DNA of 64,000 nt, taken from contig DATGLD010000008.1 in the NCBI GenBank assembly GCA_035294305.1, positions 124,001-188,000 of the forward strand, given 5' to 3'. Positions 8,494 to 17,128 of this stretch are shown here, piece after piece. The notes under the pieces are model-generated. The model saw nothing but the letters and a program-made list of their open reading frames with translations, did not search any database and was not told the DNA's origin. Source of the stretch: DASRBN01 sp035294305 (GTDB lineage Bacteria; Chloroflexota; Ktedonobacteria; Ktedonobacterales; Ktedonobacteraceae). The translations under genes were made by a program, and so were the position numbers. Position 1 is the first letter of the stretch. Every line of letters starts with the position of its first letter.

Positions 8494-10038
8494 TTAATCG
8501 TTGCCATGCGGGGTACAAGGATTTGGCTGTACTCCGCTGCTGTTCGTTCCGAAGAACCAGGCAAGATATGGCGTGCCATATTGCTGGTCACGGCCGAAAT
8601 CGTTCACCGTGGAACCCTGGATATCGTTACCGAAGGTGAAGCGGCAGCTTGCCCCCACGCCAGACTGGGCAAAGAACGGGTAGAACTCGGCTCCAGGAGG
8701 TGGTACAGTGCAGCCATCGCCGCTCGGCATACAGGTGCTTTCAGACGCGCCCACATCCGTTTCGATCTGGTACGTTGCGAAACCATGCGTGTAATCGTTC
8801 GACCCATTTGGTGCGCTGAGGGGCCCAAAGCCATTGTGCGAGATGGACCCGAACTTAACGGGAGTGGGATTATTATGTCTTCCGTTAGGCCAATCAGCTA
8901 CATACGATGACCCATCAAAGTCAATGTCTCCACCTTGAGCAAAGTTGAGACAGCCGGGGCGAGTCGGTCCCGGGAAGCATGGCGGGTCGTCCTGGTCGTT
9001 ATCACCATTGGCTCCAGGGGTGAAGTGACCAATTTCCACTGCGACACCTAGAGCCGCCTGTAAAGCTGCCCAGGGTACATCGTTCCCCAACTTTGCCGTC
9101 GAGAATTCAGGATGGAAGGAGAATTTGGTCGGGGCGCAAGTGTTCAGATCCAGGTCCTCGAAGCCGTTCTTTGCGCTGGCAACCATAAAACCCGACTTGC
9201 CCGTAGTTGTATCAAGCACGGTCGTTTTCACGCCATTAGAAGTATCCTGGAGTGTCACATCGAGTGTATCTCCCTGGCCCATGAAAAGCGTCTGTTTGTT
9301 TGGCGTGAAGGTGGAGTTGTTCGCATCGGCAGGTCCCGGAGGTCCGGTGGGAATGCCGTCTTTCTGGATGAAAGCAAAATTGACAGGCTCAGTACAATTG
9401 GGGTTGCAGAATTTGAAACCGAAGTTGCATTCCAGGCTGTCGATGGTCAGGGCCGCACACCATTGGTGTATATCGCAGCTGATCTGGTTGATGAATGGCG
9501 AGAATCCGGGTGGGTAGAACTGCAATTCCAGAAATGCAGAACCCGCATCCTTTGAATTGTCAACACCGCTGTGATTGCTATCACTATCGGGTGTGCAGGG
9601 TTGCTGAGGATATGATTTGGGATCACACATAGCCATATTGAACCAGAATGTGATCATATCCTCAAAGGTCTGCGTGGCGGGCAAGGCATGTTCTACGGGC
9701 AGCGTTACTTCCCATTTCACATTGTTGCCAGAGCCAGGAGAATTGGAGAGAAACTGGATAGTTGGTTCATCATGGCCGATATAGTGGCCGTTGTCATAGA
9801 ACCGGCTATTTTCATAGCCATGTGGGTCCGTGCAAGCCATTGTTTTCTTAATTGACTGCTGGATTTTGCTATAGCCGTTGCAGTCCATTTCACCGCTAGA
9901 GGCAAATTTGAACGTGGGGTTGGTTCCTGCCGCAGCGTGCGCGCCAACGCCTGTCACGGCTAACGGGAGCGCGATTGCAGCCAGTACCACTGCCGCAACC
10001 AGTGTCAGCGTCAATCTTGACCTGACGAGTCCTTTCAT
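8494..10038 (-). CDS. Secreted protein of unknown function, paralogue 2
   Basis: Tandem paralogue of the gene at 6832-8379, alike along the whole length by eye, with the cysteines and the motifs FYDNGHYIGHDEP, NGFEDLDLNTC and STVNDFGRD kept. The product of 514 residues has an N-terminal signal peptide (basic start, hydrophobic core about 10-30, Ala-rich cleavage region near GAHAAAG). I prefer the ATG at 10038 over one two codons upstream because GGAG lies seven bases before it, but would sit against the earlier one. Function unknown: the lack of a lipobox or cell-wall sorting signal suggests release into the medium. The pair may share a promoter upstream of 10038, with the hairpin at 8438-8470 setting relative expression. 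Confidence 0.85.
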   Translation of the reverse strand: MKGLVRSRLTLTLVAAVVLAAIALPLAVTGVGAHAAAGTNPTFKFASSGEMDCNGYSKIQQSIKKTMACTDPHGYENSRFYDNGHYIGHDEPTIQFLSNSPGSGNNVKWEVTLPVEHALPATQTFEDMITFWFNMAMCDPKSYPQQPCTPDSDSNHSGVDNSKDAGSAFLELQFYPPGFSPFINQISCDIHQWCAALTIDSLECNFGFKFCNPNCTEPVNFAFIQKDGIPTGPPGPADANNSTFTPNKQTLFMGQGDTLDVTLQDTSNGVKTTVLDTTTGKSGFMVASAKNGFEDLDLNTCAPTKFSFHPEFSTAKLGNDVPWAALQAALGVAVEIGHFTPGANGDNDQDDPPCFPGPTRPGCLNFAQGGDIDFDGSSYVADWPNGRHNNPTPVKFGSISHNGFGPLSAPNGSNDYTHGFATYQIETDVGASESTCMPSGDGCTVPPPGAEFYPFFAQSGVGASCRFTFGNDIQGSTVNDFGRDQQYGTPYLAWFFGTNSSGVQPNPCTPHGND

Positions 10039-10454
10039 AAACATTCTCCTTTTTCGACATAAATAGTGGGTACGACTTCGAGCGGATAGATATCCTGGTC
10101 TTCCTCAGCAAGGGAATATAATGGCTACTGCTTACAATTTAACCATAGAAATATTCCACCATACCTACCCGGCAGGTTAAGATTTGGTGAAGAATGGGTG
10201 GAGAAATAGTATCCAGCATGATAAAAACTCCACCTTTCTCTCCGCTATTTTTGCAGAGTTTGATTGCTGGCAGGGATTTCAAAAGATGCTATATAATATA
10301 TCTACTGGATCAGGTTACATCTGGAGTGAGGGCAAATTGCCCGTTGTCTGGCGCATGTGAAACATAGTGACACTCAAATGCAGGCGTGATACAATATGCC
10401 GTAGAGATAGTTTTTGCGGTAAACACCGTAGGCGGCATCAAAGGAGCGCAGGCC
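10039..10454. other. Divergent promoter gap
   Basis: No gene seen. A TATAAT at 10292-10297 (preceded by TGC two bases further up) may drive the small membrane protein to the right; I see no good -35 for it. TATATT on the minus strand near 10105-10112 could serve the secreted-protein genes. A 7-bp inverted repeat GGTGGAG/CTCCACC lies near 10198-10234. Confidence 0.4.
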
Positions 10455-10874
10455 GTGAGGAATTTGAGACCACGCCGTACATTGATCCCACGTTGGGATA
10501 TGCCCTCTGACCCCGTCAAGGCCGTCTTCTGGTTCTTACACTGGTCCTTGCGCCTGCTTGTACGTTTCTTTTATATCCTCATCATTGGGGCGGTCGTATA
10601 TGAAAGTATCGTCAATGGCCTCGTCGGCTTCGCAGGTACACTGCTGGTTGGTCTTGGTGCCTGGCTGGGTCTGGCAGTCCTGCTGTTCTTCGTGAATGTC
10701 ACCACCGGCGTCTCGCGCGTCTTTTCGGAGGTCAACCGCCTGCAGCGAAACTATCCACCTCGCACGCAGTCCCCCCCTTTCAATTTCACTGAACCCGGGG
10801 AGAATCGCGTCGTTGAGGGCACTATCACCGACCTGGAGGAAGAACGCAGGAAGCGCAGAGGCGAGATGGGTTAG
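10455..10874 (+). CDS. Small membrane protein, unknown function
   Basis: The open frame could begin at 10386, but a GTG at 10455 has a good SD (AAAGGAG, eight bases before it), so I take the 139-residue product as real. It has a short basic N-terminus, two hydrophobic segments (about residues 26-46 and 52-78) likely to be membrane helices, and a hydrophilic C-terminus rich in Arg and Glu ending in EEERRKRRGEMG, probably cytoplasmic. I recognise no family. It converges on manA, whose stop lies two bases beyond, so one of the two messages must read into the other or both end inside the other gene. Confidence 0.65.
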   Translation: MRNLRPRRTLIPRWDMPSDPVKAVFWFLHWSLRLLVRFFYILIIGAVVYESIVNGLVGFAGTLLVGLGAWLGLAVLLFFVNVTTGVSRVFSEVNRLQRNYPPRTQSPPFNFTEPGENRVVEGTITDLEEERRKRRGEMG

Positions 10875-10875
10875 T

Positions 10876-11934
10876 CTACCCGCGCTCGTTTCTTTCTCTC
10901 CACAATCTCCACGCCTCATCTTGCGCTTCTGGCACATGCGAGAGCAACAGCCTTCCAGTTCCCTCGATGCAAAATTCGCCCAAACCAGCCGGTACTACTA
11001 CTGTTTGTCCCGGCGAGAAAACCTCACCATATTCAAAATTGTTCCCGTATCGTAGTGTTCCTTGCGCGCCAAGTGAGGAAAGAATAATGCAACTCCCCGC
11101 TGTTTTGTCTTTCATATAGCCATAAGGAGCGGCGTGCTGGAAGATCAGCTCGCGTGTCACAAAATATGGGCAGGCCACCAGGCAGCGTTCAGTATAGCCT
11201 GGGCCACCGGCCATAATCACTGGTTGTACCTTTACAGAGGGTGATGGCGCATAGCGGGAAACATTCAAAGCCTGTTCGATATGCAGTTCGCGTGTATTAC
11301 CCGCGGCATCCTTGCGCCCATAATCATACATGCGGTAGGTGATATCCGAGTATTCCTGCACCTCGTACAGCAGCACGCCTGCGCCAATCGCATGCACGGT
11401 ACCGGCCGGCACAAAGATCACGTCGCCTGCTGCAACTGTTTCATGATGCAGCAGTTCCTCCAATCTCACGTTTTCAATCGCCTGCCGCACCTCGTCCCGC
11501 GATGTAGGCGCCTTGAAGCCATGGACAACCGCCGCGCCAGGCGCCGCGTCCAGCACGTACCAGAACTCCGTTTTGCCAAGTTTCCCCTGCTCAAAACGCG
11601 CTGCATACTCATCATCCGGGTGTACCTGTACCGATAACTTATCGTTGGCATCGATAAACTTTGCCAGCAAGGGGAAACGCTTACCAACCATAGCCACACA
11701 TTGCTCGCCCAGGAGGTCTGTACCCAGTTCCTCCACCAGCGCCTTCAGCGTCATTCCTGCATACGGTTCGTTCTGCGCAATCGTGTTCAGTTCTGTTTCC
11801 CAGGATTCCCCAATCGCCTTATGTGCTGGAAGTCGCTTCCAGCGATTATATTCTAGCCGCCTTCCACCCCAGATTGTCTCGTGTAAAGACGCCTCTAACC
11901 GTAGGGGATGTAAATATAAATCATTAACTGGCAA
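10876..11934 (-). CDS. manA: Mannose-6-phosphate isomerase, class I
   Basis: Zinc-dependent isomerase interconverting fructose-6-phosphate and mannose-6-phosphate, feeding GDP-mannose and glycan synthesis. The family features are the N-terminal LHETIWGGRRL, the zinc-site QVHPDDEYA, KTEFWYVLDA, and the cupin core FVPAGTVHAIG followed by LLYEVQEYSDITYRMYDYGR. Length (352 residues) matches the short Bacillus-type enzyme. The frame extends upstream to an ATG at 11970, inside the thioredoxin-like gene, but homology begins near LYLHPLRLE; a TTG at 11934 with GAGGG eight bases before it is the most likely start. It still overlaps the upstream gene by 11 bases, so the two are translationally coupled. 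Confidence 0.92.
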   Translation of the reverse strand: MPVNDLYLHPLRLEASLHETIWGGRRLEYNRWKRLPAHKAIGESWETELNTIAQNEPYAGMTLKALVEELGTDLLGEQCVAMVGKRFPLLAKFIDANDKLSVQVHPDDEYAARFEQGKLGKTEFWYVLDAAPGAAVVHGFKAPTSRDEVRQAIENVRLEELLHHETVAAGDVIFVPAGTVHAIGAGVLLYEVQEYSDITYRMYDYGRKDAAGNTRELHIEQALNVSRYAPSPSVKVQPVIMAGGPGYTERCLVACPYFVTRELIFQHAAPYGYMKDKTAGSCIILSSLGAQGTLRYGNNFEYGEVFSPGQTVVVPAGLGEFCIEGTGRLLLSHVPEAQDEAWRLWRERNERG

Positions 11935-12277
11935 GCAATGTACCCTCAACCTGGCGGCGTAGTTTATCACGCATCACGATCCCCTTGATGCGATTGATCT
12001 CCTGCCCATTCTTGAAAAAGATTACTGTCGGGATGCCGTCCACATTCCACTGATTGGTCACATCCTCATTGCCATCTACATCCAGCCTGGCAAAAGTCAC
12101 ACGCCCCTGGTACTCCTTGCTGATCGCCGCGAATTCTGGGTCAAATATCTGGCACGAGCCGCTCCTCCCGGAGGAAAAATCGACCACCACCATTTGTTGC
12201 GAGTTGAGTACCTTTTCGGCAAAATCCTGGCTTGTTACATCAATGTACCCCTCTGCGGGGTCTTTAGGGTTTGCCAT
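11924..12277 (-). CDS. Thioredoxin-like protein with a one-cysteine active site
   Basis: A 117-residue thioredoxin fold: VVVDF strand, active-site helix, LDVDGNEDVTNQWNVDGIPTVIFFKNG with the cis-proline. The usual WCGPC is replaced by Arg38-Ser39-Gly40-Ser41-Cys42, so the nucleophilic first cysteine is Ser and only the second remains. It therefore cannot act as a normal disulfide reductase; a glutathionylation-type, chaperone or binding role is possible. It overlaps manA and may form a transcript with the helicase and hydrolase upstream, though 146 bases and a repeat separate it from the helicase gene. SD AGAGG precedes the ATG. Confidence 0.85.
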   Translation of the reverse strand: MANPKDPAEGYIDVTSQDFAEKVLNSQQMVVVDFSSGRSGSCQIFDPEFAAISKEYQGRVTFARLDVDGNEDVTNQWNVDGIPTVIFFKNGQEINRIKGIVMRDKLRRQVEGTLLAS

Positions 12278-12383
12278 GATATCCTCTTCATACTCTAATC
12301 TATCGAATCTACCTGTCGGCTACTGTGCTAAAAGGGTACCACCCATGCTTCAGGATGTCAAGAAAATTTAACAGCCTTGGAGA

Positions 12384-12413
12384 CTAGGGGCACGATTTAG
12401 CGCGTCCTGGGCG
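12384..12413. repeat. Family A repeat, degenerate copy
   Basis: TAGGGG, then CACGATTTAGCGCGTCCTGGGC, resembles the GTAGGGGCC-GATTGATCGCGCC consensus with several changes. It lies in the gap between the XPB helicase gene and the thioredoxin-like gene. Confidence 0.45.
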
Positions 12414-12423
12414 GGCCGTTTCT

Positions 12424-14154
12424 TCATGAATACTTGGATGCCAGCAATTCCTCCGCATCCTCTATCAGATAGCGGTATCCTTGCTCGGTCAAGAAGAGTT
12501 GGCGGTTGGCCGAAAATTCCTGGTCGCGCGTATCGCGTGTCACAATGGAGTAGAAGTAAGCCAGCCCGCCGTCGCGCTTGGGACGCAGAATACGCCCCAG
12601 GCGCTGAGCCTCTTCCTGGCGTGAGCCAAATGTGCCTGATACCTGGATCGCAACATTGGCATCGGGCAGGTCGATGGCAAAATTTGCCACCTTGCTTACT
12701 ACCATGCGCTTGATTTCACCGCGTCGGAACTGCTCATACAGTTTTTCACGCTGTGCGTTGGTAGTCCGACCGGTCAGCAGCGGTGCGTCCAGTTCCTGTG
12801 CCAGCAGTTTTAGCTGGTCAATGTATTGACCAATAATCAACACCTGGTCATCGATATGGCGCTCCGCCAGGTAACGCGTAATGCTCAGCTTAGTCGGATT
12901 CTCCGCAGCCAGCCGGTATTTTTCACGTTCTTCGGCTACCGCGTAATTCAGCTGTTCGTCCTCGTTCATGCCCACTCGAATCTCGTGGCATTCGGCCGTC
13001 GCAATCCAGCCCTGCCGTTCTAACTCGCGCCAGGGCACGTCATACTTCTTCGGCCCAATCAGACTGAATACATCTGCCTCGCGCCCATCTTCGCGCACCA
13101 GCGTTGCCGTCAAGCCGAGGCGGCGGCGTGCCTGAATTTCCGCCGTAATGCGGAAGACCGGCGCGGGCAGCAGGTGCACCTCGTCATAGATGATCAGCCC
13201 CCAATCGTAGCTTGTAAAGAGCGCGAAATGCGGGTAATCATCCTCTGAAATCTCCTCACTCTCTGGCCCTTTCCTTTTACCATCCGCTCCGGGCTTGCGA
13301 TAGGTCAGAATTTGATAGGTGCTGACGGTAATTGGACATATCTCTTTGCGGTCTCCGGTATATTCGCCGACCAACTCCGGCGGTATATCGGTCTTGTCCA
13401 GGATTTCCGAAATCCACTGGCGTACCGCGATTGTATTGGGGGTAAGGATCAATGTCGCCCGCTGTATATCGCTCATCGTAGCCAGGCCCACAATCGTTTT
13501 ACCCGCGCCGCATGGTAGCACTACCACTCCACTGCCACCGCTAGGAGCCCCGCCCGCGTAAAACGCAGCAGCAGCCGCGTATTGGTACGCCCGCGGCGCG
13601 AACCCCTTCCCCTCCGCTGTAACCGGCAGCAGTTTCATAGGCAGGGGCGAGCCATCGCTATAGCCCGCCAGGTCTTCAGCCGGAAAACCAATATGAATCA
13701 GCGCCTGCTTGATATGTCCGCGGCGCGACGCGTCAACCTGGATTGTATGGCTATTCAACTGGCGCAGCAAGAAAGGCTGCGTGCGCCTGTGATGCATCAC
13801 CTCGGCAATCAAGGCAGCATCTTCGGAAATCAGCAGTAGCGCCTCGCCCTCGCGAATCAGTTTGAGACGCCCGTAGCGGCTGATATATTCACGGATATCC
13901 ACGATAATATTTGAGGGAATATCATATTTGCTATACTGTCGCAATAATTCAAGAATCGTTTGCGCATTCATGCCTCCGGCGGCGGCGTTCCAGAGCGAAA
14001 GGGGCGAAAGTCGATAGGTGTGAATATGTTCGGGCGATTTTTCCAGTTCTGCGAACTGTGCCAGCGCATCTCTTGCCTCGGCATGCAGTGGATGATCGAC
14101 TTCCAGCAGGATGGTGCGATCACTCTGTACAATAACAGGATTATTTGGATTCAT
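12424..14154 (-). CDS. XPB/Rad25-type DNA helicase
   Basis: Superfamily 2 helicase of the XPB family, 576 residues, close to the length of other bacterial XPB proteins. An N-terminal domain (residues 1 to about 180, with the SPLSLWNAAAG segment typical of the bacterial form) precedes the two motor domains. Visible motifs: Walker A PCGAGKT at 214-220, DEVH box at 324-327, the RED motif Arg354-Glu-Asp356 that XPB uses in DNA unwinding, and motif VI QEEAQRLGRILRPK. Likely 3'-5' unwinding in DNA repair. No XPD-like or Bax1-like nuclease gene is next to it. It starts eight bases after the hydrolase stop codon, with GAGG as SD, so it is in an operon with that gene. Confidence 0.95.
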   Translation of the reverse strand: MNPNNPVIVQSDRTILLEVDHPLHAEARDALAQFAELEKSPEHIHTYRLSPLSLWNAAAGGMNAQTILELLRQYSKYDIPSNIIVDIREYISRYGRLKLIREGEALLLISEDAALIAEVMHHRRTQPFLLRQLNSHTIQVDASRRGHIKQALIHIGFPAEDLAGYSDGSPLPMKLLPVTAEGKGFAPRAYQYAAAAAFYAGGAPSGGSGVVVLPCGAGKTIVGLATMSDIQRATLILTPNTIAVRQWISEILDKTDIPPELVGEYTGDRKEICPITVSTYQILTYRKPGADGKRKGPESEEISEDDYPHFALFTSYDWGLIIYDEVHLLPAPVFRITAEIQARRRLGLTATLVREDGREADVFSLIGPKKYDVPWRELERQGWIATAECHEIRVGMNEDEQLNYAVAEEREKYRLAAENPTKLSITRYLAERHIDDQVLIIGQYIDQLKLLAQELDAPLLTGRTTNAQREKLYEQFRRGEIKRMVVSKVANFAIDLPDANVAIQVSGTFGSRQEEAQRLGRILRPKRDGGLAYFYSIVTRDTRDQEFSANRQLFLTEQGYRYLIEDAEELLASKYS

Positions 14155-14161
14155 GTTACCT

Positions 14162-14854
14162 CTAAACTCCCGGCATACTCGCCCATGTCTGAAGATATTT
14201 CAAAATGGTCGTCACCGCTGCCTCTTCATAATTGCGCATCAGGTGGCGCGCCCCCATAATAACTTTGATGCCCTTGGGACCCTTTTGTTGCTCGACAAAC
14301 GGTTCCAGTTTATAGAGTGGGCAGAGCTCGTCAAATTCGCTCGTGACGAACAATTTGGGGCGCTCGAATGCTTTAGGAAATCCTGCCTCTGCGCGGAAAA
14401 GCGGCAGGCTAATCGCCACAACCGTCCGGACGCGAACATCGAAAGGGGCATAGAGAAGAGCAATATACGCGCCAAAACCGTGACCGATGATACCAACCTT
14501 TGCCGGGTTTCCTCCTGGCTGTGCCAGTATGCAGTCAACCGCCCCGGCAAGGTCGAGTGGTTCCAGGCGCCCATCTGTTGGTTGCCCCTGGCTTTTGCCC
14601 ACTCCGCGAAAATTGAAGCGCAACGCTACCATTCCGGCAGCGGCCAGTTGGCGCGCCAGCGCGACCGTCAACATATCGTTCATATCGCTGCTGGCCGGTT
14701 GAGGGTGGCACAAAACAATCAACGGCGCATTTTTCACCTGTGCCGCTCTATGGACTATGCCTTCCAGCAGGAAAGATGGCTGTCCCTTACTCTGAAAGGT
14801 GATCAATCTCTCTACAGGCTCTCCTGAAGCTCCCCCCGCTGGCGATGAGGTCAT
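14162..14854 (-). CDS. Alpha/beta hydrolase-like protein lacking the Ser nucleophile
   Basis: A 230-residue alpha/beta hydrolase fold of the KANL3/Tex30 or dienelactone-hydrolase-like group: CHPQPASSDMND after the first strand, LRFNFRGVGKSQG, and candidate acid (TSEFDELCP) and His (GARH) near the C-terminus. The nucleophile elbow, normally G-x-S-x-G, reads GHGFG at 124-128, so the catalytic Ser is Gly126 (codon GGT). It is probably not a classical hydrolase. The gene is the first of an operon with the XPB helicase (seven-base gap). SD GGAAG is close to the ATG. Confidence 0.88.
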   Translation of the reverse strand: MTSSPAGGASGEPVERLITFQSKGQPSFLLEGIVHRAAQVKNAPLIVLCHPQPASSDMNDMLTVALARQLAAAGMVALRFNFRGVGKSQGQPTDGRLEPLDLAGAVDCILAQPGGNPAKVGIIGHGFGAYIALLYAPFDVRVRTVVAISLPLFRAEAGFPKAFERPKLFVTSEFDELCPLYKLEPFVEQQKGPKGIKVIMGARHLMRNYEEAAVTTILKYLQTWASMPGV

Positions 14855-14951
14855 GTACTTCCTTTCTTCTCACTCTACCCTTGTCCATACTGTAACTCTG
14901 TTAATCTTATCGCAGCAAGCGCCATGCGTCAACTGGCAAAAGTCCTGATGT

Positions 14952-15006
14952 GGGGAATTGAGCAGTTGAGTCACTTGCCGGCAGTGACTCAACTGCTCAA
15001 TTCCCC
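14952..15006. repeat. Perfect 24-bp inverted repeat in a divergent gap
   Basis: Bases 14952-14975 and 14983-15006 are exact reverse complements around a seven-base loop (TGCCGGC). It lies about 100 bases upstream of the hydrolase-XPB operon, not behind a gene, so a terminator role is unlikely. The arm length equals that of the hairpin at 6774-6826 although the sequence differs. Confidence 0.7.
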
Positions 15007-15865
15007 CTGGTCCTACAGAGCGAGCGGGGTTCAAAGTATGTTAATAACGAGGCATGTTATTCGTTTGAATACGTGTAGACTTAACAATTTTGCAAAGATG
15101 TAGTGAATTTGTATCGACAAAGCCTTTTCATATGCCCTTAAGGATGTTATACTGATTAGTAAGTAGCGCGCGTTGCGTATTTTTAACTACGATGTGTCTG
15201 AATTGTCTATCTCTGGCTCGCATCTCCTGCCCGGTACAGTCCAATGTGGTGGCGCTCTTGCGAGAGCGCTGCCCGGCAGATAGGTAATCAAACAAGATGA
15301 AGAGATAGCGGCCAGGCCTAGATATCTGATGCGCTGCATACTTGAGCGTAGTACGGTCGCTAAGAGAGGGTATTTATAAGGGTAATGCGCAAGTTTAATA
15401 GGCCTGTGTGCCTCATGCATAAGGGTAATCCTTGTGCCTGCCCGGCTTTTTGATTTCTAATCCTCTCCCTGTGATTTCTACCTGGATGATTCCTTTTGAG
15501 GGGTAAAAAGGCTCTCATCAGGCTTGTACTTGAAGCATCGTACGAATAAGAGGCATTCTCCTCTCATCCTGCCTGCGTGTGAAGCGCTCTCTGTGACAGA
15601 GTGTGGATTCATCCAGCACTCCGGCGTTAGCCAGATGCTAAGGAACCAGGCGGAATGGATAGATGCCGGCCACCGATCTGCCGGGGATTAACCGCATGTG
15701 GGATGTTTTTAATAATCCGGATTCCTGCTGCGCAAAAGCCAGGAATCGTTAGATTTGTCCTGGCAAATCTTCTTCAGCGGCGGGTAGTTGTAAGGCGGTC
15801 AACCCCACGCCGCCTGTCTGAGAGGGGCACGCGCAAGCGCTCGCCCTACAAGTGGAGGCAAGATA
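15007..15865 (+). other. Long leader or gap before the receiver-GGDDF gene
   Basis: About 860 bases with no gene that I can support. A possible promoter is TTTTCA (15125-15130), 17 bases, TATACT (15148-15153). Further on are an 8-bp hairpin GGCGCTCT/AGAGCGCT near 15250-15270 and a GC-rich repeat near 15821-15850 (AGGGGCACGCGCAAGCGCTCGCCC, here split by its own symmetry). If transcription starts near 15160 the mRNA leader would exceed 700 bases, which leaves room for a structured RNA, but I cannot match it to a known riboswitch. Confidence 0.4.
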
Positions 15866-16939
15866 TTGATAGCCAACATTTTAGTCGTCGAGGACGAGCA
15901 ATTGATTGCTAGGTTGCTGAAGGAAACGCTGCAGATAGAAGGATATCAAGTCGTAACTGTCCAAAACGGCGAAGATGCTGTATCGATTGCTTTGCGAGAA
16001 ACTCCCCATCTCATTATCCTGGATATGATGCTGCCCGGTATCGATGGCTATGAAGTCGCGCATCGTTTACGCTCCCATCCCAAATGTATTCACATACCTA
16101 TTATCGTACTCAGCGCTTTAAGCGAACCGGAGGACAAGGTGCGAGCCTTTGAAATCGGCGTAGATGATTATGTTACAAAACCTTTCAATACCGATGAACT
16201 GCTTGCTCGTATCCGTTCCCAGTTGCGGCGCGTGCAGCAAAATTTCCTTTCCCCCCTGATTGGCCTGCCCGGTGGTTTTCAAGTTGAGCTAGCTATTAAT
16301 CACAAGCTCAACAGTATGGAACCATGGAGTATCCTCTACCTCGACCTCGATAACTTCAAAGCTTTTAACGATGTCTATGGGTTTCTCACCGGCAATGATA
16401 TGATTCGCCTGGTCGGACGCATCTGCCAGCGCATAGTGCGCGAATATGGCAATTCTGATGATTTCGTGGGTCATATCGGCGGCGATGACTTCGTGATTGT
16501 CACTACTCCTGACCGCGTTAATACTCTCTGCTTACACATCAGCGCTCGTTACAAAGAAGAGAGTGCAGTGTTCTATCATCCCGAAGACCTCAAACGCGGC
16601 TCAATTAGCGGTGTCGATCGGAAAGGCCGCTCCTATCAGTTCCCCCTGGTCTCGCTATCGATTGGTGTCGTCAATAATCCACATAGTATACAGGAAGTCA
16701 GTTATCTGGCCGCCGAGGCCAAATATCACGCCAAGCAATCCAGCGATAACGTCTATCATATTACGCCGCGCCGCGATTCCGTCAATCCTGAGCCCTCTAA
16801 TGCGCCCCGTTTTTCATCATCGATGCACCTCCCACCCTCTCTGGCGCAGTTTACATGTCCTCCCTCTGAACGTGACTCTGGACCCCTCTACGAAATCGAA
16901 GATAGTCCCCTCGCAAAATACGGGCAAAAAGTCTATTAA
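15866..16939 (+). CDS. Response regulator with degenerate GGDEF domain (GGDDF)
   Basis: A 357-residue protein. Residues 1-120 are a receiver domain with Asp53 in LIILDMMLPG and the TKPF lysine. Residues about 135-320 are GGDEF-like: the metal-binding LYLDLDNFKAFNDVYGF is present, but the signature reads GGDDF (205-209) and the usual GHxxGD segment reads GFLTGND. No RxxD inhibitory site precedes the signature. Activity as a diguanylate cyclase is therefore uncertain. The C-terminal 40 residues are Ser/Pro-rich. Start is TTG with a strong SD (GGAGG, seven bases upstream). No kinase lies next to it; the nearest is the orphan at 25244-26674. Confidence 0.88.
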   Translation: MIANILVVEDEQLIARLLKETLQIEGYQVVTVQNGEDAVSIALRETPHLIILDMMLPGIDGYEVAHRLRSHPKCIHIPIIVLSALSEPEDKVRAFEIGVDDYVTKPFNTDELLARIRSQLRRVQQNFLSPLIGLPGGFQVELAINHKLNSMEPWSILYLDLDNFKAFNDVYGFLTGNDMIRLVGRICQRIVREYGNSDDFVGHIGGDDFVIVTTPDRVNTLCLHISARYKEESAVFYHPEDLKRGSISGVDRKGRSYQFPLVSLSIGVVNNPHSIQEVSYLAAEAKYHAKQSSDNVYHITPRRDSVNPEPSNAPRFSSSMHLPPSLAQFTCPPSERDSGPLYEIEDSPLAKYGQKVY

Positions 16940-17052
16940 CCTGAGGGCGCTTTCTTCAGAAACAATCGGTGATTATCCATAAGTCTCCAGGAGGAGAGGA
17001 ACCCACAAGATCCTGGGTCGCGGTAGAGATTGTTCCTTTTCTGGGCAAATCG

Positions 17053-17080
17053 CCACTAAAGCAACCCTTGCGGTCGCCCT
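17053..17080. repeat. Repeat family B copy
   Basis: The stretch contains CAACCCTTGCGGTCGCCC, matching the CCCTTGnGGGCGCCC half of the second repeat type seen at 27522 and 57992. It lies between the GGDDF protein gene and the small gene at 17129. Confidence 0.45.
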
Positions 17081-17128
17081 GCTTCTTGTGCTATCCTGAA
17101 ACCACCGCATGTTATTTCATCTAGAAAA

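Noticed and set aside
15187..15420. 77-codon minus-strand frame in the long gap
   Set aside because: No SD, no domain, no conserved pattern.
15007..15865. Cyclic-di-GMP riboswitch before the GGDDF gene
   Set aside because: The conserved GEMM core and tetraloop-receptor sequences are not present.
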